DNA from: Hormiphora californensis
Lineage: Eukaryota > Ctenophora > Tentaculata > Cydippida > Pleurobrachiidae
NCBI GenBank assembly: GCA_020137815.1
Contig: CM035354.1
Span: 3,011,342-3,075,341, forward strand
DNA: 64,000 nt
Direction: 5' to 3'
In this document: positions 1 to 18,100 of the stretch, in pieces
Layout: every line of letters starts with the position of its first letter
Numbering within the stretch: the first letter of the stretch is position 1
Translations under genes and position numbers: made by a program
Notes under the pieces: model-generated
What the model saw: only the letters and a program-made list of their open reading frames with translations
What the model was told of the DNA's origin: nothing
The model's database searches: none

Positions 1-5587
<5,587 letters not shown>

Positions 5588-6285
5588 TCCTGAGGCTAAA
5601 TTGGACAATACGTTAACTCAACAAGAGGTTCGACTCATATTTCGAACGAACTCAAAAGCATAAAAACACTAAAAACACTGAATAGACGGATATCCTGCGT
5701 TATAAATTAACATTTTTTTTCTCAACAATTTCTGCAAACTATGTACTTTTTGGTGATATGCGGCTTTTACCGCCTGATGAGTACAAATGACAAGGGGGTG
5801 CGGTCACGGGGAAATACAACTCCGTGCATAAAAAGGGGGCGGACAATCCGAATTTGAGTTAGCATACGCTCAAGACCTTTCGACATCCTCCACGTGGAAC
5901 AATATGGTGCAGCGCTTAAGCCTTAGCGCTCTTTCAGTAAAGTAAGTAAACTTTTTGCAACTGTGAACTGAGCATTGGCAAACGCTGCTGGCCCCGATAG
6001 GCGGGATAAGACAGCGCTTTTCAAAACTGAGCAGAAAAATTAAAATTCGAAACTTTTGACAAAATTTGAGAAAGCTGTTGGCAAACGTTGCTGGCCCCCG
6101 GGATAAGGCAGCGCTTTTCAAAGAAAGCTGTGAAATAATAATAATAATAATAATAAAAATGACAGTTTATATCCCGCACTGACACAGTTTGTATACAGAC
6201 AACTCGTTTTCCTTAATTTGAAAGGGACTGCAGTAGACTGCCTGCTCCTAGCACGGTTCTCTGATAACGGTGAGTTAGTGGGGAA

Positions 6286-6558
6286 CTATCCCACTTGGAT
6301 AAGATTATTACGGATGAAGTAGCAGCCGTCAGGATCTTCTGATCGTATCCGCTTCAAAGTGGACCTTAGAGCTTTTTGCTCTTTCAGTTCAGAGGGCGTA
6401 AGATCCGGAGAGAGATAAACAGCCGAAAACTGTTTGGAGTCTTTGAGGTTTCGTGCCTTTCTGAGGAGTGCGAGGAGAGTCGCTCTCTTCTCCAGGGATA
6501 CTAAGAGCGGTCTAGGGCGCTTCTCATTTCTTTCGCCGATGCGTTTCATCGTAGTCAC
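6286..6558 (-). pseudogene. Fragment of a non-LTR retrotransposon ORF1-like protein
   Basis: A 90-codon open frame encodes a basic segment with RPRPLLVSLEKRATLLALL, then KARNLKD, YLSPDLTPSELKEQK and CYFIRNNLIQ. This pattern (RPRPLLV..., ...LSPDLTP.E...Q..L...) is typical of the C-terminal RNA-binding part of ORF1 proteins in animal LINEs. There is no neighbouring reverse transcriptase, so I read it as a relic, and the assignment rests on motif resemblance only. Confidence 0.45.
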
Positions 6559-6584
6559 TTTCGGTTTCTCATTTAATTCCTCAA

Positions 6585-6750
6585 ATGAGGTCCCTCGGAA
6601 ATGTTCAAGTCATGCACAATCAAGTCACGCCCACCAATCACAGCTCAGAACGCGCGAAGCACTCCGCGCGAAGCACTCCGCGCGTTCTGAGCTGTGATTG
6701 GTGGGCGTGACTTGATTGTGCATGACTTGAACATTTCCGAGGGGCCTCAT
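6585..6750. repeat. 166-bp near-perfect inverted repeat (hairpin)
   Basis: The arms 6585-6656 and 6679-6750 (about 72 bp each) are reverse complements with very few mismatches. They are separated by a 22-base loop made of repeated cgcgaagcactc units. The outer ends read atgagg and cctcat. It carries no open frame and is probably a MITE or fold-back element. Confidence 0.9.
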
Positions 6751-7940
6751 AAAAAATTTAAAAAAGCTGTGAAATTGAAAATCAAAATTTTTTTAGTAAA
6801 GATTAAACTGAGCTGCGTAGCGTCGCCAAATCGCGAATTGGATGGAACGCGCATGCTTTTTTTGCAAATACGCTGCGGAATTGAACTTTCTAAAGCTGCG
6901 CACTGTTTTTTATTTTCAAGAAGTAAAAATCGTTTCATTTTTTCGGGGGCAAATGATCGAACCCAATGTGAATGAGACTCATCGCGATTAACTCTTCATA
7001 TGGTTACCCCCTTTCTCTCTTCGGCAGCTTCTCTTCGGCTGTTGGAAAGTGATGCCAATCGGTGTTGGGGTTAGTGAATTTTCAAAAAAAGAAAAAAAAA
7101 AAAAAAAAAATTTCATTTTTCGGCAGTCTTTCCCAAATTTTGTCGAAATTGTCTATCTCGGATCTCCTCCTAGTTCCTTTCCTCTTTGTCAGAACCTGAA
7201 GGCTAAACAGTATTACTAAATTTTCAAAAGTAAAAATCGTTTCATTTTTCGGCAGTCTTTCCCAAATTTTGTCGAAATTGTCTATCCCGGATCTCCTCCT
7301 AGTTCCTTTCCTCTATTTCAGAACCTGAAGGCTAAACAGTAAGTTTTAGACATATTTGACAGTGCCTGGCTTCGACCGAACATAGAGCGGAGACATTCAT
7401 AAATAGAATGGCGCCGGCGCAAATCGTGCAAAGACGAAACTTTTTGTACCGTCGGTTTCTTTGCCAATCCCCAAAATCTTGGGTTATAAGGAAGGCCGAA
7501 AGTGCTCAGTATTTTCTTTTCCAAGATCAAGAGAAATGGTCTGCACCCCTCCTTCCTTGGTACATGCTTCTGCACCCTCCCTCCTCCTGCGTTTACACGT
7601 CTGAGCCCTCCCTCCTGGGTTCCTGCAATTTGTACCCTCCCTTCTGCACCCCATCCGGATCTGTGTCTCCACATCCTTCCACAAAACTCCACTTCACTAC
7701 ACCGCATCGTACCCCTCCTTGTTTAAAACAAAACAAGTTGTTTTGTTCAAACAAGGGAGGGTCGAACAAGGCAACCCCCTCCTTGGACAGCTACTAATCC
7801 CATTACTACCTTTGGGAGCGGTAGGGTAACGTACAGGTCAAAATTGTGAAGTGACATTATTTAAAAACACTATTATACTATTCTTTTAATGCGGAAAATA
7901 ATGAATGAATATTTCATAAATTCGGTTCTTATTCATATCG

Positions 7941-10900
7941 TCAAACTAAAGTAACGGTGACAGCATCAGAAACGTAGTTCCTTCCCTGGTCGGTGTAAAC
8001 AAATCTGAAAGAAAGCGATTAAAATTTATGAATAGCAATCATCTTAAACCAAGCAGACAATGATACATTTTAGGTGATAGGTAAACTGTAAAGAGCGTCG
8101 GTTTTCTAGTTAGGGGTGCTGACTAATTTCGAGGAATATTTAAATCCATCTACTTACACGTAGGATGCAGGTTCAGTTCTAACTCTCCTGAATCTTCCTT
8201 CAATATAGTTCGCTTTTACACACTCCACAGCCTCTCCATCCACCCACTTACAGATCTTTCCACTGTTTTCGTTCACCTCCTGAAGGATGTTTTGTGTGTT
8301 TTTTGAAATGTTTAAAGTGTGTCAAGATTGATGTTATTCATAACGATTTAACACGATCGCTTACCTTTCCCTCTAGTGATTCAATATCAAAGAACAGCCG
8401 ACATGTGCTCTTCTGTTTTTTTGGGTTGCACGCCACCTCGGTGGCAGCGGAGGTTACATTAAACTGGGGCTCTTGTGGGATGAGAACGTTCAGAGTAAAG
8501 ACGACTGTCTTACTGCTTTCTCCTTTTGTGGCAGTAAACTCGTAAGCACCGCTGTCCTCAACTTTCAGGTTTTTCTTCTTCAATGTCAACCTAGACGAGA
8601 GAAAATTATATCATATATAATAATCACCCGACTCTTGAACTATTCTTATGAGTTGAGAAGTAGTTTTCAACCTGTTATTGGTAACTCGCTTCACGCTCTC
8701 TCCTCCCATGGTCCAGATTCTATCCGTCTTTTTAACACCTTTGGTAAGGATCTCTACATTGAAGGTTGCACTTTGTCCGTAGGCAACCGACACATTGCTG
8801 GACCCGATCCGCTCGCACCCAATCGTCAGTGCAGAATGAGCAACACTTTTCAGGATCTGAAGCTTCAATGCTGTCTCCGCTACAATCGAGGGTCGGGCAT
8901 GTCATTTCAGAGCAGCTCATCTCACCAGCATCACCACAGGTACATAACTTACATGATCCTTCTTCCACAACTTCGTCACCATTCTGAAATTAGGGAAATT
9001 GCAGCTGTTGTAAATAGTTGTCAGGAAAATTGCAGCTGCTTTAAAAAAATGATACATAGGTTCCTGGAAGCGTCAATATTTCCTAGTTTATAAGTTTGTA
9101 CCTCATAGAAGGATCCCTCGTAGAGACACTTGCACTCATTACTCTCCACGCAAACCCCATCCTGGAGATACTGGCCATCAGGGCAGAAGCACCCCCTGGC
9201 GGTTCCGGTCTGTTTGGGGCTCTTGTTTAGACAAGTTGGTGCTGGAGTCGGGGCAGCCGAGGCGTATTTGAGTCCAGCCGGACACTCATATGCTGTTGTA
9301 GGAATATTTCATGCTTTCATAGAGCGATACATGGTTTAAAATTGATATCTTTAAATATCCCGGGATTTTTTCAATTTTTCTACGATTTTTCCACTTACGA
9401 CAATAAGAGACGCTCTCTCTCCAGTTAGAGAGATCAATACCAGCATCAATGCAGGTTGAGGCGTAGCTATCGTATTGGGAACACGCACAGCTAGCATCGC
9501 CCCAACAGTTACACACATCCGTCATACAGTTACTGTAAATTCCTCCATCACTGTCCCCAACAGATAGCGTGGTTTGACATGAGGAGAAGGGGGCACCTAG
9601 AACAAGGTTCACGGTTCGGCTGCAGTCATAGAAATTTTGGTGGTGCAGTCACCTCTCTACAACTCTTACCACTCGTTGTTTTGCTGTGCTTCAACCGGGA
9701 GTTGTAAGGGTGACTGCGTCACCAAATAGAAATTAGAATTGGATCAATATACAAATATATTTCATCACGTACCTTTGAGATCCTTGCAGATGGCCTCCGC
9801 GGTGGCATAACCATCAGGAACATCATCACAAGGATGATACGGGTCAGGTGGTGCAGGGCAGTCCTCGTCGTAGTGCTCAAACAGTGTTCCCAGAGTGTTA
9901 GGAGAACCTCCGGTTAGGTCATCACCACTGTTCCCATTGTAACTTCCACACAGACCCTCAGTTTCGGTGGCACAAGATCCGTGGAGCCAGACCTCGGCGT
10001 CTATGTAGCTACCTGCGTTGTTACCTCTGATTCGTACAGCCGGTGAACGGTTTTTCTGGGTCAGGATGATCTCTAGCTGACCGCTGTAACGATTTTTTGT
10101 TTCAATAGGTAGTCAAATGAATTGATTACTGTTGACTTGAGATAGGTTCAATCTCACAAATGCACAGCATTTAAAACCGGCTCGTCGCCCGAGACTAAAT
10201 AAATCGAGTTGATAATTCAAACTTACTTATTCATAATGCTGACGGTATCACCATTGGTGTAGGTTTTGACATAGGGAACCTGTACCCCCTCTCGGTCCAC
10301 TGTAGCACTGTAACCGGCCGCAACGGCAAATGTCCTTCCCTTGAAGACTAGCTCCGCCCGTTTGGTGTACCGTGGTGCTCGGTTGTAGAAATCAACGTTT
10401 TTGAAGTTAACCTAAATTATATCGTGATTGGTGGTATTGATAATATCATAATGTAGCAAGTAAAATTAATATTTTGGCGCAAATCCAGCGATCCGATCGA
10501 CTGCTATACATACCACAAAGTTGTCACAGCTAGCCGCCTGGTAGGTGCAAGTTCCATGGAAGTCATAGTAGGTTCCATCGAATGTCCTGTAGTGAGGATC
10601 ACCCGAGCTAGAGCAGTATCCAGGGCCTAGAAATATATTCTCTGTAAAACTACTATATCATTGGAACCAGTCCAGTTACTATGGCAACCACAAACTCACC
10701 TGAAATGCACTGCGTTTCACAGGTTTCCTCGTTTGTCCAGGGAACCATTCCTCCCTCACAAGACACATCATCACCACAGACACAAGCAAAAGATCCCTCG
10801 GACTCACAGGTACAGGTTTTTCCATCGTCATCAACATAGCTGTCTCCTTCACTGTATTCCTTCCCTGACTCATCGCTGCATTTTACTTTAGAGCAGCCTT

Positions 10901-12058
10901 CTTTCCGGTCAATTGGCCAGTAATGGCCACCTAGGTCTGCATCCCAATAGATCCTATCCTCATCCTCTCTAACCCAAAACTTGTAAATTCGATCGTCCGG
11001 GAAATTGATGTAACCAGTTCTGAAAAGAAACCTTGTAACTTGTTGTTATCTGGTTTTGCACACTCCGCAGATTGAGCAAAACACATGTCGACTTAACTGT
11101 AAAGCTAAAACTTCAACTTACGGCGGGTAGACAGATCGGTCGACTTCCCCAAAGGCATCGGGTCGTCCATGGTTCCAATACACGGCCGCCTTCCCCGATT
11201 CCATGGAAAATGTGATACCATTATAAAACAGCTTGTCGCATCCCACTACAACCTCTTTGCAATCATCGCCCTGAGCACAGACACAAGCAAAAGATCCCTC
11301 GGACTCACAGGTACAGGTTTTTCCAGCGTCATCAACATAGCTGTCGCCTTCACTGTATTCCTTTCCTGACTCATCGCTGCATGTTACTTCAGGGATTACT
11401 GAAAATATAATAATTACATTCGATGTTGTTTTGTTTGTCAATATATAATGGTATGTAATGCACACTTTATCGACAGCCACTGAAACATGGGACTGCGGCG
11501 TATTTTGAAATAGTCAATCGCGTGTTTCCAACCTTCAGCACAGTCTTCTTTCCGGTCAATTGGCCAGTAATCGGGACCTTGGTCTGCATCCCAATAGATC
11601 CTGCCCTCATCCTCTCTAATCCAAAATATTTGAAGATGATCGTCCAGGAAATGGATGTAACCAATTCTGAAAAGAAGTTTTCAGCTGCAAATGTTTTTGA
11701 TTTTGTGACTTTGTACCTACATATTATGTAGAATTTACGACTGTAAAGCTATAACTTCAACTTACGGCGGGTAGACACTTCGGTCGATTTCCCCAAAGGC
11801 ATCGGGTCGAGGTCGTTCATTGTTCCAGTGCACAGCCGCAATCCAATGATTGGGATAATCTTCATTCATGGAAAATTCGATACCATTGTGGAAGAGTTTG
11901 TTGCAGTCTGCCCAACCTGATAACAGAGATATTGGGATTTGCAGGTGACCAGATAAAACAATTGGGAGATAGAGAAGTCGGATGTTAGAGCTATATAATG
12001 GCCACGGAAGATTACCTGTGGCTAAAAACACTGACAACAGCAGTAAAGTATTGATCAT
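7941..12058 (-). pseudogene. Secreted VWD-Ig protein, copy 1, with a 1-nt frameshift
   Basis: Fourteen exons: 12016-12058, 11766-11916, 11533-11666, 11122-11398, 10700-11019, 10514-10626, 10227-10411, 9773-10083, 9399-9596, 9102-9292, 8672-8983, 8365-8590, 8158-8279 and 7941-8004. Domains: signal peptide ([15 protein letters not shown]), two copies of an unrecognised module each followed by a Cys-rich segment, a VWD domain ([19 protein letters not shown]), C8, TIL, VWC and an Ig-like domain (VEDSGAYEF). Exon 2 encodes seven more residues than in copy 2. Exon 11 has one extra base near 8808 (gacccgatccgctcg against gacccgaccgctcg in copy 2), which throws the Ig half out of frame. All splice borders and the other exons are intact, so this is either a very young pseudogene or a sequencing error. 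The role is presumably extracellular structural or adhesive; no named orthologue is recognised. Confidence 0.8.
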
Positions 12059-12616
12059 GATTGAGAGTTTGTACGAACATGAGCGTCGATCATAGCTCCT
12101 CCCTTAAATATTGTTACGTTCCACCATTTTTCATGTTGCCCGGTGTTGCCCGCTAGTAATCGAATCCTCCACTGATCAATATGATCATTTGCCCTAGCCA
12201 CATGGAAAAAAAGGGTGAGAAGCAGGAATAATGACTCCATACCCGCTCAGAGAGAGGGAAAGAGGGGGAGAGGGAGCTTTAAGGGCCGTTAAATATTATT
12301 TCACGTTCCATGTTGGCCACTGACTGATCGTTAGCCATCTCCAGCTCCAGTCTCCACATATGTGGCATTACTTTAAAAACGGCACTATTTGTTGATGGAT
12401 CAACATTTAAAGTATGGCATTAATTTTAAAGCGGAGAGACTAGAGAGAGACAAACACACTACGCAAAGAGAATAATGACTCCCCGCCTGCCCAGTGACCA
12501 CTGGTTGTTCGTTAGCCATCTCCAGTCTCCACATATGTGGCATTACTTTTTAAAACGGCACTATTTTTAAGGGGGAGAGAGAGAGACACACAAACACACA
12601 CTACAGAGAGAAGCTA
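12059..12616. other. Upstream flank of VWD-Ig copy 1
   Basis: Non-coding. A 50-bp segment (ccatctccag...ccacatatgtggcattac) occurs at about 12340-12390 and again at about 12518-12570, and once upstream of copy 2 near 19808. A second motif, aataatgactcc, occurs twice here. No promoter element is certain. Confidence 0.6.
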
Positions 12617-12716
12617 ATGTTTTCCAGTATGTTTAGCACTACCTGGAAAACATGGGCCCTTGTCAGGAATCAGGGGATGTTCTTTTTCCTCGTTTTATTC
12701 TCTCTCTGTGCTTTAG
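12617..12716 (+). other. Duplicated small open frame, truncated copy
   Basis: The frame starting at 12617 encodes MFSSMFSTTWKTWALVRNQG followed by a hydrophobic stretch (MFFFLVLFSLCAL). It matches 20303-20402 with three base differences, two of them synonymous. The match stops at 12716, where the LINE-derived sequence begins. It could be the first exon of a small secreted or membrane peptide, or simply duplicated flank. Confidence 0.35.
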
Positions 12717-13970
12717 ATCACTCACTCACTTTAATAGTCACTTTAGGTTGTTCGAATAGTCACTTTAGGTTGAAGATTAGATCCTCTGCTGCAACAGGGT
12801 CATCGCCTCGTACGAACATCCTTCAGATTTATCTCTCAGCCAGTCCAGAACTGAGTTGTTGTTTCTCCTACTGTAACCTTGAACAGGAGGTTCATTCCTT
12901 GTGCTTGAAGTGCTTCGTAAGGGCCCGTTTGAAACTCTCGAACTTGTCAATGCGGCTGAGCTCTGCTGGGATACTGTTCCACAGCTTTAGTCCTATATCC
13001 GCAAAGGACTCGTCGTAGAGACTAGAGTGTTTGGTCTGCACTCAATGCTGTGTACCACTGCCTTAATCCCTGTCCGTCCTTTGTCTTTAAACTGTATCTG
13101 AAGATCATTGCTAGAGATCATTGTGTAGCTTCCACATATATGAAGCACAATGTACCGCTCTCGTCTTCTTTGGAGAGACATCATGTCGAGCTTTGACAGC
13201 CTGCTCCAGTAGTCTAGCCCCTTCGTGCCATCAATCCTCTTTGTGAAGCTTCTCTGGACTGCTTCTAGGTTTTGGATGTCCCCGATTTTTGAGGGGTGCC
13301 AGAGTGGGCAGGCATATTCCAGAAGGCTTCGCACCAGGCTTTTGTAGAGGGTAAGCATCGGCTGGGTTTCTCTTGTCTCGAAGACGCAGAACACCCATGC
13401 TGCCTATTTCTCCCTCTCTGCAATTTTTCCTATGTGCTTCTTCCACTTCAGGTCAGCCGTCAGCTGTTATCATCACACCTAGATCCCTCATGTCCCCCTT
13501 TGCTTTGAGCACCCCCGCTGCCGTCTCATACGGAAACACCGCGTTTGAGAAAGGTAACTCCTGTATACCGTCTACGACTGCTTTCTCTTCTTTGCTTCGC
13601 TTTAACCCACTATGTCTCATCAGCTCGTCAGCTCGGGTCCTAGTACTGACCCCTGGATAACTCCGCCTATCACTAGTGCCACTAGCGACTTGGCACCATA
13701 CACCGCTACTCTCTGCATCCTTCCACTCAGAAACGACTCAATCCATTTCACCAGCTTTTCATTTATACCGTACTTTCGTAGTTTGTTCTGCAGCATGCCG
13801 TGGTCCATATTTACGAATGCTTTGGCATAATCTAGGTAAATGGAATCAGTATCCGCATTGTCTAGGCAATTCTCATATACCTCGTCAAAATGCTGAATAA
13901 ACTGTGTAAGTGTGCTTCTGCACTTCCTAAAGCCGCTTCCAACAAGCCCAAGATGAAGCAATTTGGCCAA
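12717..13970 (-). pseudogene. Decayed non-LTR retrotransposon (reverse transcriptase fragments)
   Basis: Minus-strand frames at 13620-13970 and 12993-13394 encode pieces of a jockey/CR1-type reverse transcriptase. The first has FRKCRSTLTQFIQHFDEVY, then YLDYAKAFVNMDHGMLQNKL and GVIQGSVLGPELTS. The second has TLYKSLVRSLLEYACPLWHP and SLQRRRERYIVLHI. The frames are disrupted between fragments and the catalytic YADD region is not found intact. It sits between the two units of the segmental duplication. Confidence 0.85.
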
Positions 13971-14565
13971 GAAATGGCTGAGTTATGGCCAAAAACGTCT
14001 AAATTTGGTGTCAAAAAGTAGGTGACTTTACCGCTAACCCAGACACCCAGGTCAAAAAGATGGAGAAAGAAAAGAATAAAAAATGTAGAAAAACAAAAAG
14101 AATTTCAAAAAATCGATGAAAACTGCGAAATTTTGGATTTGTGTGCAGCTGGGTGTTCGGGGCTTTGCCGGACACCCAGGTGCACTGCGCGGCGGGCACA
14201 CCTGTAACGCACGGCAGAGCATAAAGAGGGTTCTTCCATTTGCCACAGTGCAATTTGACATGACCAGGGTGTTTGGTTCACCCAAAAAATTGTGTGTGCC
14301 TGCAGAGGACTTTTCTCGTGATCAGAAAACTTTCATCTCGTGATCAAAAAACTTTCATCTGTTTTCCCATTTTTCACAGGAGTTCAGAAAAGCTTAAAAT
14401 CGTTTACAAACGCCTAAAATGCCAATAATTTTCGGGGGGCTTCGCCCCCTCAACCCCCGCCGGGGCTGCGCCCCTGGACCCTGCTTGTGGGGGGTTTCAC
14501 CCCCACGCTCTTGCCCCAGACACCCAGGGATTTACTGGGCCGAAGGCACAGAGCCGTCCCTTTTT
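13971..14565. other. Spacer between duplication units
   Basis: No gene seen. It includes GC-rich repeated-looking phrases (ggggcttcgccccctcaacc, ggggctgcgcccctgg) typical of a transposon edge. Confidence 0.5.
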
Positions 14566-15196
14566 TAGACATATTTGACAGTGCCTGGCTTCGACCGAAC
14601 ATAGAGCACGAGATTGGCGGAGAAATTTATAATATAAAACGGCGCCAGTGCAAATCGTGCAAAGACGAGACTTTTTGTACCGTCGGTTTCTTCGCCAATA
14701 AAAATCTTGGGTTATTAAGAAGGCCGAAAGAGCTCAGTATTTTCTCTTCGACAAGCCCAAGATCAAGAGAATTGGTCTGCACCCCCTCCCTCCTGGGTAC
14801 CTGCTTCTGCACCCTCCCTCCTAGGTGCCTGCTTCCCTAAAACTACATAGGGTGCACTTTACTTGCCACTTGGTGACATCGAAACCTACGTAGCAGCTAA
14901 CAAGCGTGAAGCGAGACAGCTACAGAGATCGAACATTTCTGAACCTGCACTTGTCTTTGAAGGAGATATGTAGCTATGTTACCGGGTGACTAACGATTAT
15001 ATTTTGGCATGTCTATGGAAACTCTTTAATACTCCAGTCGATGGCCAGTCTGGGCTCGCATTCACTAAGGTAATGCACAGGTCAAATTGTGAAGTGACAT
15101 TATTTAGAAACACTATTATACAACACTATTATACTATTCTTTTAATGCGGAAAATAATGAATGAGTATTTTATAAATTCGGTTCTTATTCATATCT

Positions 15197-18100
15197 TCAA
15201 ACTATAGTAACGGTGACAGCATCAGAAACGTAGTTCCTTCCCTGGTCAGTGTAAACAAATCTGAAAGAAACCGATTAAAGTTTATGAATAGCAATCTATA
15301 AAAACCAAGGCAATGATACATTTTAGGTGATAGGTAAAGAGCGTCGGTTTTGCAGTTTTCTGGTTAGGGGTGCTGACTAATTTCGAGTAATATTTAAATC
15401 CATCTACTTACACGTAGGAGGCAGGTTCAGTTCTAACTCTCCTGAATCTTCCTTCTATATAGTTCGCTTTTACACACTCCACAGCCTCTCCATCCACCCA
15501 CTTACAGATCTGTCCACTGTTTTTGTTCACCTCCTGAAGGATGTTTTGTGTGTTTTTTGAAATGTTTAAAGTGTCTCAAGATTGATCTTATTCATAACGA
15601 TAACACGATCGCTTACCTTTCCCTCTAGTGATTCTATGTCAAAGAACAGCCGACATGTGGTCTTTTGTTTTTTTGGGTTGCACGCCACCTCAGTGGCAGC
15701 GGAGGTTACTTTAAACTGGGGCTCTTGTGGGATGAGAACGTTCAGAGTAAAGACAACTGTCTTACTGCTTTCTCCTTTTGTGGCAGTAAACTCGTAGGCA
15801 CCGCTGTCTTCAACCTTCAGGTTTTTCTTCTTCAATGTCAACCTAGACGAGAGAAAATTATATTATAAAATAATCACCCGACTCTTGAACTATTCTTGAG
15901 AAGTAATTTCCAACCTGTTATTGGTAACTCGCTTCACGCTCTCTCCTCCCATGGTCCAGATTCTATCCGTCTTTTTAACACCATTGGTAAGGATCTCTAC
16001 ATTGAAGGTTGCACTTTGTCCGTAGGCAACCGACACATTGCTGGACCCGACCGCTCGCACCCAATCGTCAGTGCAGAATGAGCAACACTTTTCAGGATCT
16101 GAAGCTAAAATGCTGTCTCCGCTGCAATCGAGGGTCGGGCATGTCATTTCAGAGCAGCTCATCTCACCAGCATCACCACAGGTGCACAAATTACATGATC
16201 CCTCTTCCACAACTTCGTCACCATTCTGAAATTAGGCAAATTGCAGCTGTTGTAAATAATCATCAGGGAAATTACAGCTGCTTTAAAAAAATGATACATT
16301 ATAGGTTCCTGGAAGCGTCAATACTTCCTAGTTTATAAGTTTGTACATACCTCATAGAACGATCCTTCGTAGAGGCACTTGCACTCATTGCTCTCCACAC
16401 AAACTCTATCCTGGAGATACTGGCCATCAGGGCAGAAGCACCCCCTGGCGGTTCCGGTCTGTTTGGGGCTCTTGTTTAGACAAGTTGGTGCTGGAGTCGG
16501 AGCAGCCGAGGCGTATTTGAGTCCAGCCGGACACTCGTATGCTGTTGTGGGAATATTTCATGCTTTCATAGAGCGATACAGGTTATATTGGTTAAAAATA
16601 GTGAATTGATATCCCGGGATTTTTCCACTTTGTACTAGTATTCCCCACTTACGACAATAAGAGACGCTCTCCCTCCAGTTAGACAGATCAATACCAGCAT
16701 CAATGCAGGTTGAGGCGTAGCTATCGTATTGGGAACAAGCACAACTAGCATCGCCCCAACAGTTACACACATCCGTCATACAGTTACTGTAAATTCCTCC
16801 ATCACTGTCCCCAACAGATAGTGTGTCGTGACATGAGGAGAAGGGGGCACCTAGAAGGTGTCAAGGTTCACGGTTTGGCTGCAGTCGTATAAATTTTGGT
16901 GGCGCAGTCACCTCTCTACAACCCTTACAACTCGTTGTTTTGCTGTGCTTTGCGTGAGAGTTGTAACCAAATAGAAATTAGAATTAGACCAGTATCCAAA
17001 TTGGATCAGTATGCCAATATATTTTATCACATACCTTTGAGATCCTTGCAGATGGCCTCAGCGGTGGCATAACCATCAGGAACATCATCACAAGGATGAT
17101 ACGGGTCAGGTGGAGCAGGGCAGTCCTCGTCGTAGTGCTCAAACAGTGTTCCCAGAGTGTTAGGAGAACCTCCGGTTAGGTCATCACCACTGTTCCCATT
17201 GTAACTTCCACACAGACCCTCAGTTTCGGTGGCACAAGATCCGTGGAGCCAGACCTCGGCGTCAATGTAGCTACCTGCGTTGTTACCTCTGATTCGTACA
17301 GCCGGTGAACGGTTTTTCTGGGTCAGGATAATCTCTAGCTGACCGCTGTAACGAGTTTTTGTTTCAATAGGTAGTCAAATTAATTATATGTTCAATCTCA
17401 CAAATGCACAACATTTAAATTTAACAGCAGACCGACATTAAATAAATCGAGCTGATGATTCAAACTTACTTATTCATAATGCTGACAGTATCACCATTGG
17501 TGTAGGTTTTCACGTAGGGAACCTGTACCCCCTCTCCGTCCACTGTAGCACTGTAACCGGACGCAACGGCAAATGTCCTTCCCTTGAAGACAAGCTCCGC
17601 CCGTTTGGTGTACCGTGGTGCTCGGTTGTAGAAATCAACGTTTTTGAAGTTAACCTAAATTATATAATTGTGATTGGTGGATAATATCATAATGTAGCAA
17701 GAAAGATTAATATTTTGGCACAAATCCAGCGATCCGATCGACTGCTATACATACCACAAAGTTGTCACAGCTAGCCGCCTGGTAGGTGCAAGTTCCATGG
17801 AAGTCATAGTAGGTACCATCAAATGTCCTGTAGTGAGGATCACCCGAGCTAGAGCAGTATCCAGGGCCTGGAAATATATTCTCTGTAAAACTACTATATC
17901 ATTGAACCAGTCCAGTTACTATGGCAACCACAAACTCACCTGAAATACACTGCGTTTCACAGGTTTCCTCGTTTGTCCAGGGAACCATTCCTCCCTCACA
18001 AGACACATCACCACCACAGACACAAGCAAAAGATCCAGAGGACTCACAGGTACAGGTTTTTCCATCGTCATCAACATAGCTGTCTCCTTCACTGTATTCC

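Larger units (their letters stand above)
5609..7345. repeat. Repeat-rich intergenic region
   Basis: This gap holds several unrelated repeats. A unit around 5975-6025 (ggcaaacgctgctggcccc...gcagcgcttttcaaa) recurs at 6078-6125 and, inverted, at about 61139-61180. An (AAT)n run lies at 6127-6155. A unit of about 110 bp ending in gaacctgaaggctaaacagt is tandemly repeated at about 7113-7210 and 7230-7341. No host gene is visible. Confidence 0.7.
7346..12716. repeat. Segmental duplication, unit 1
   Basis: From about 7346 (agacatatttgacagtgcct) to 12716 (ctctgtgctttag) this block is matched by 14566-20402. It contains gene copy 1, its 5' flank and the first 100 bp of a small plus-strand open frame. 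The block ends exactly where unrelated LINE-derived sequence begins. Introns and flanks differ by indels while most exons are near identical. Confidence 0.9.
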
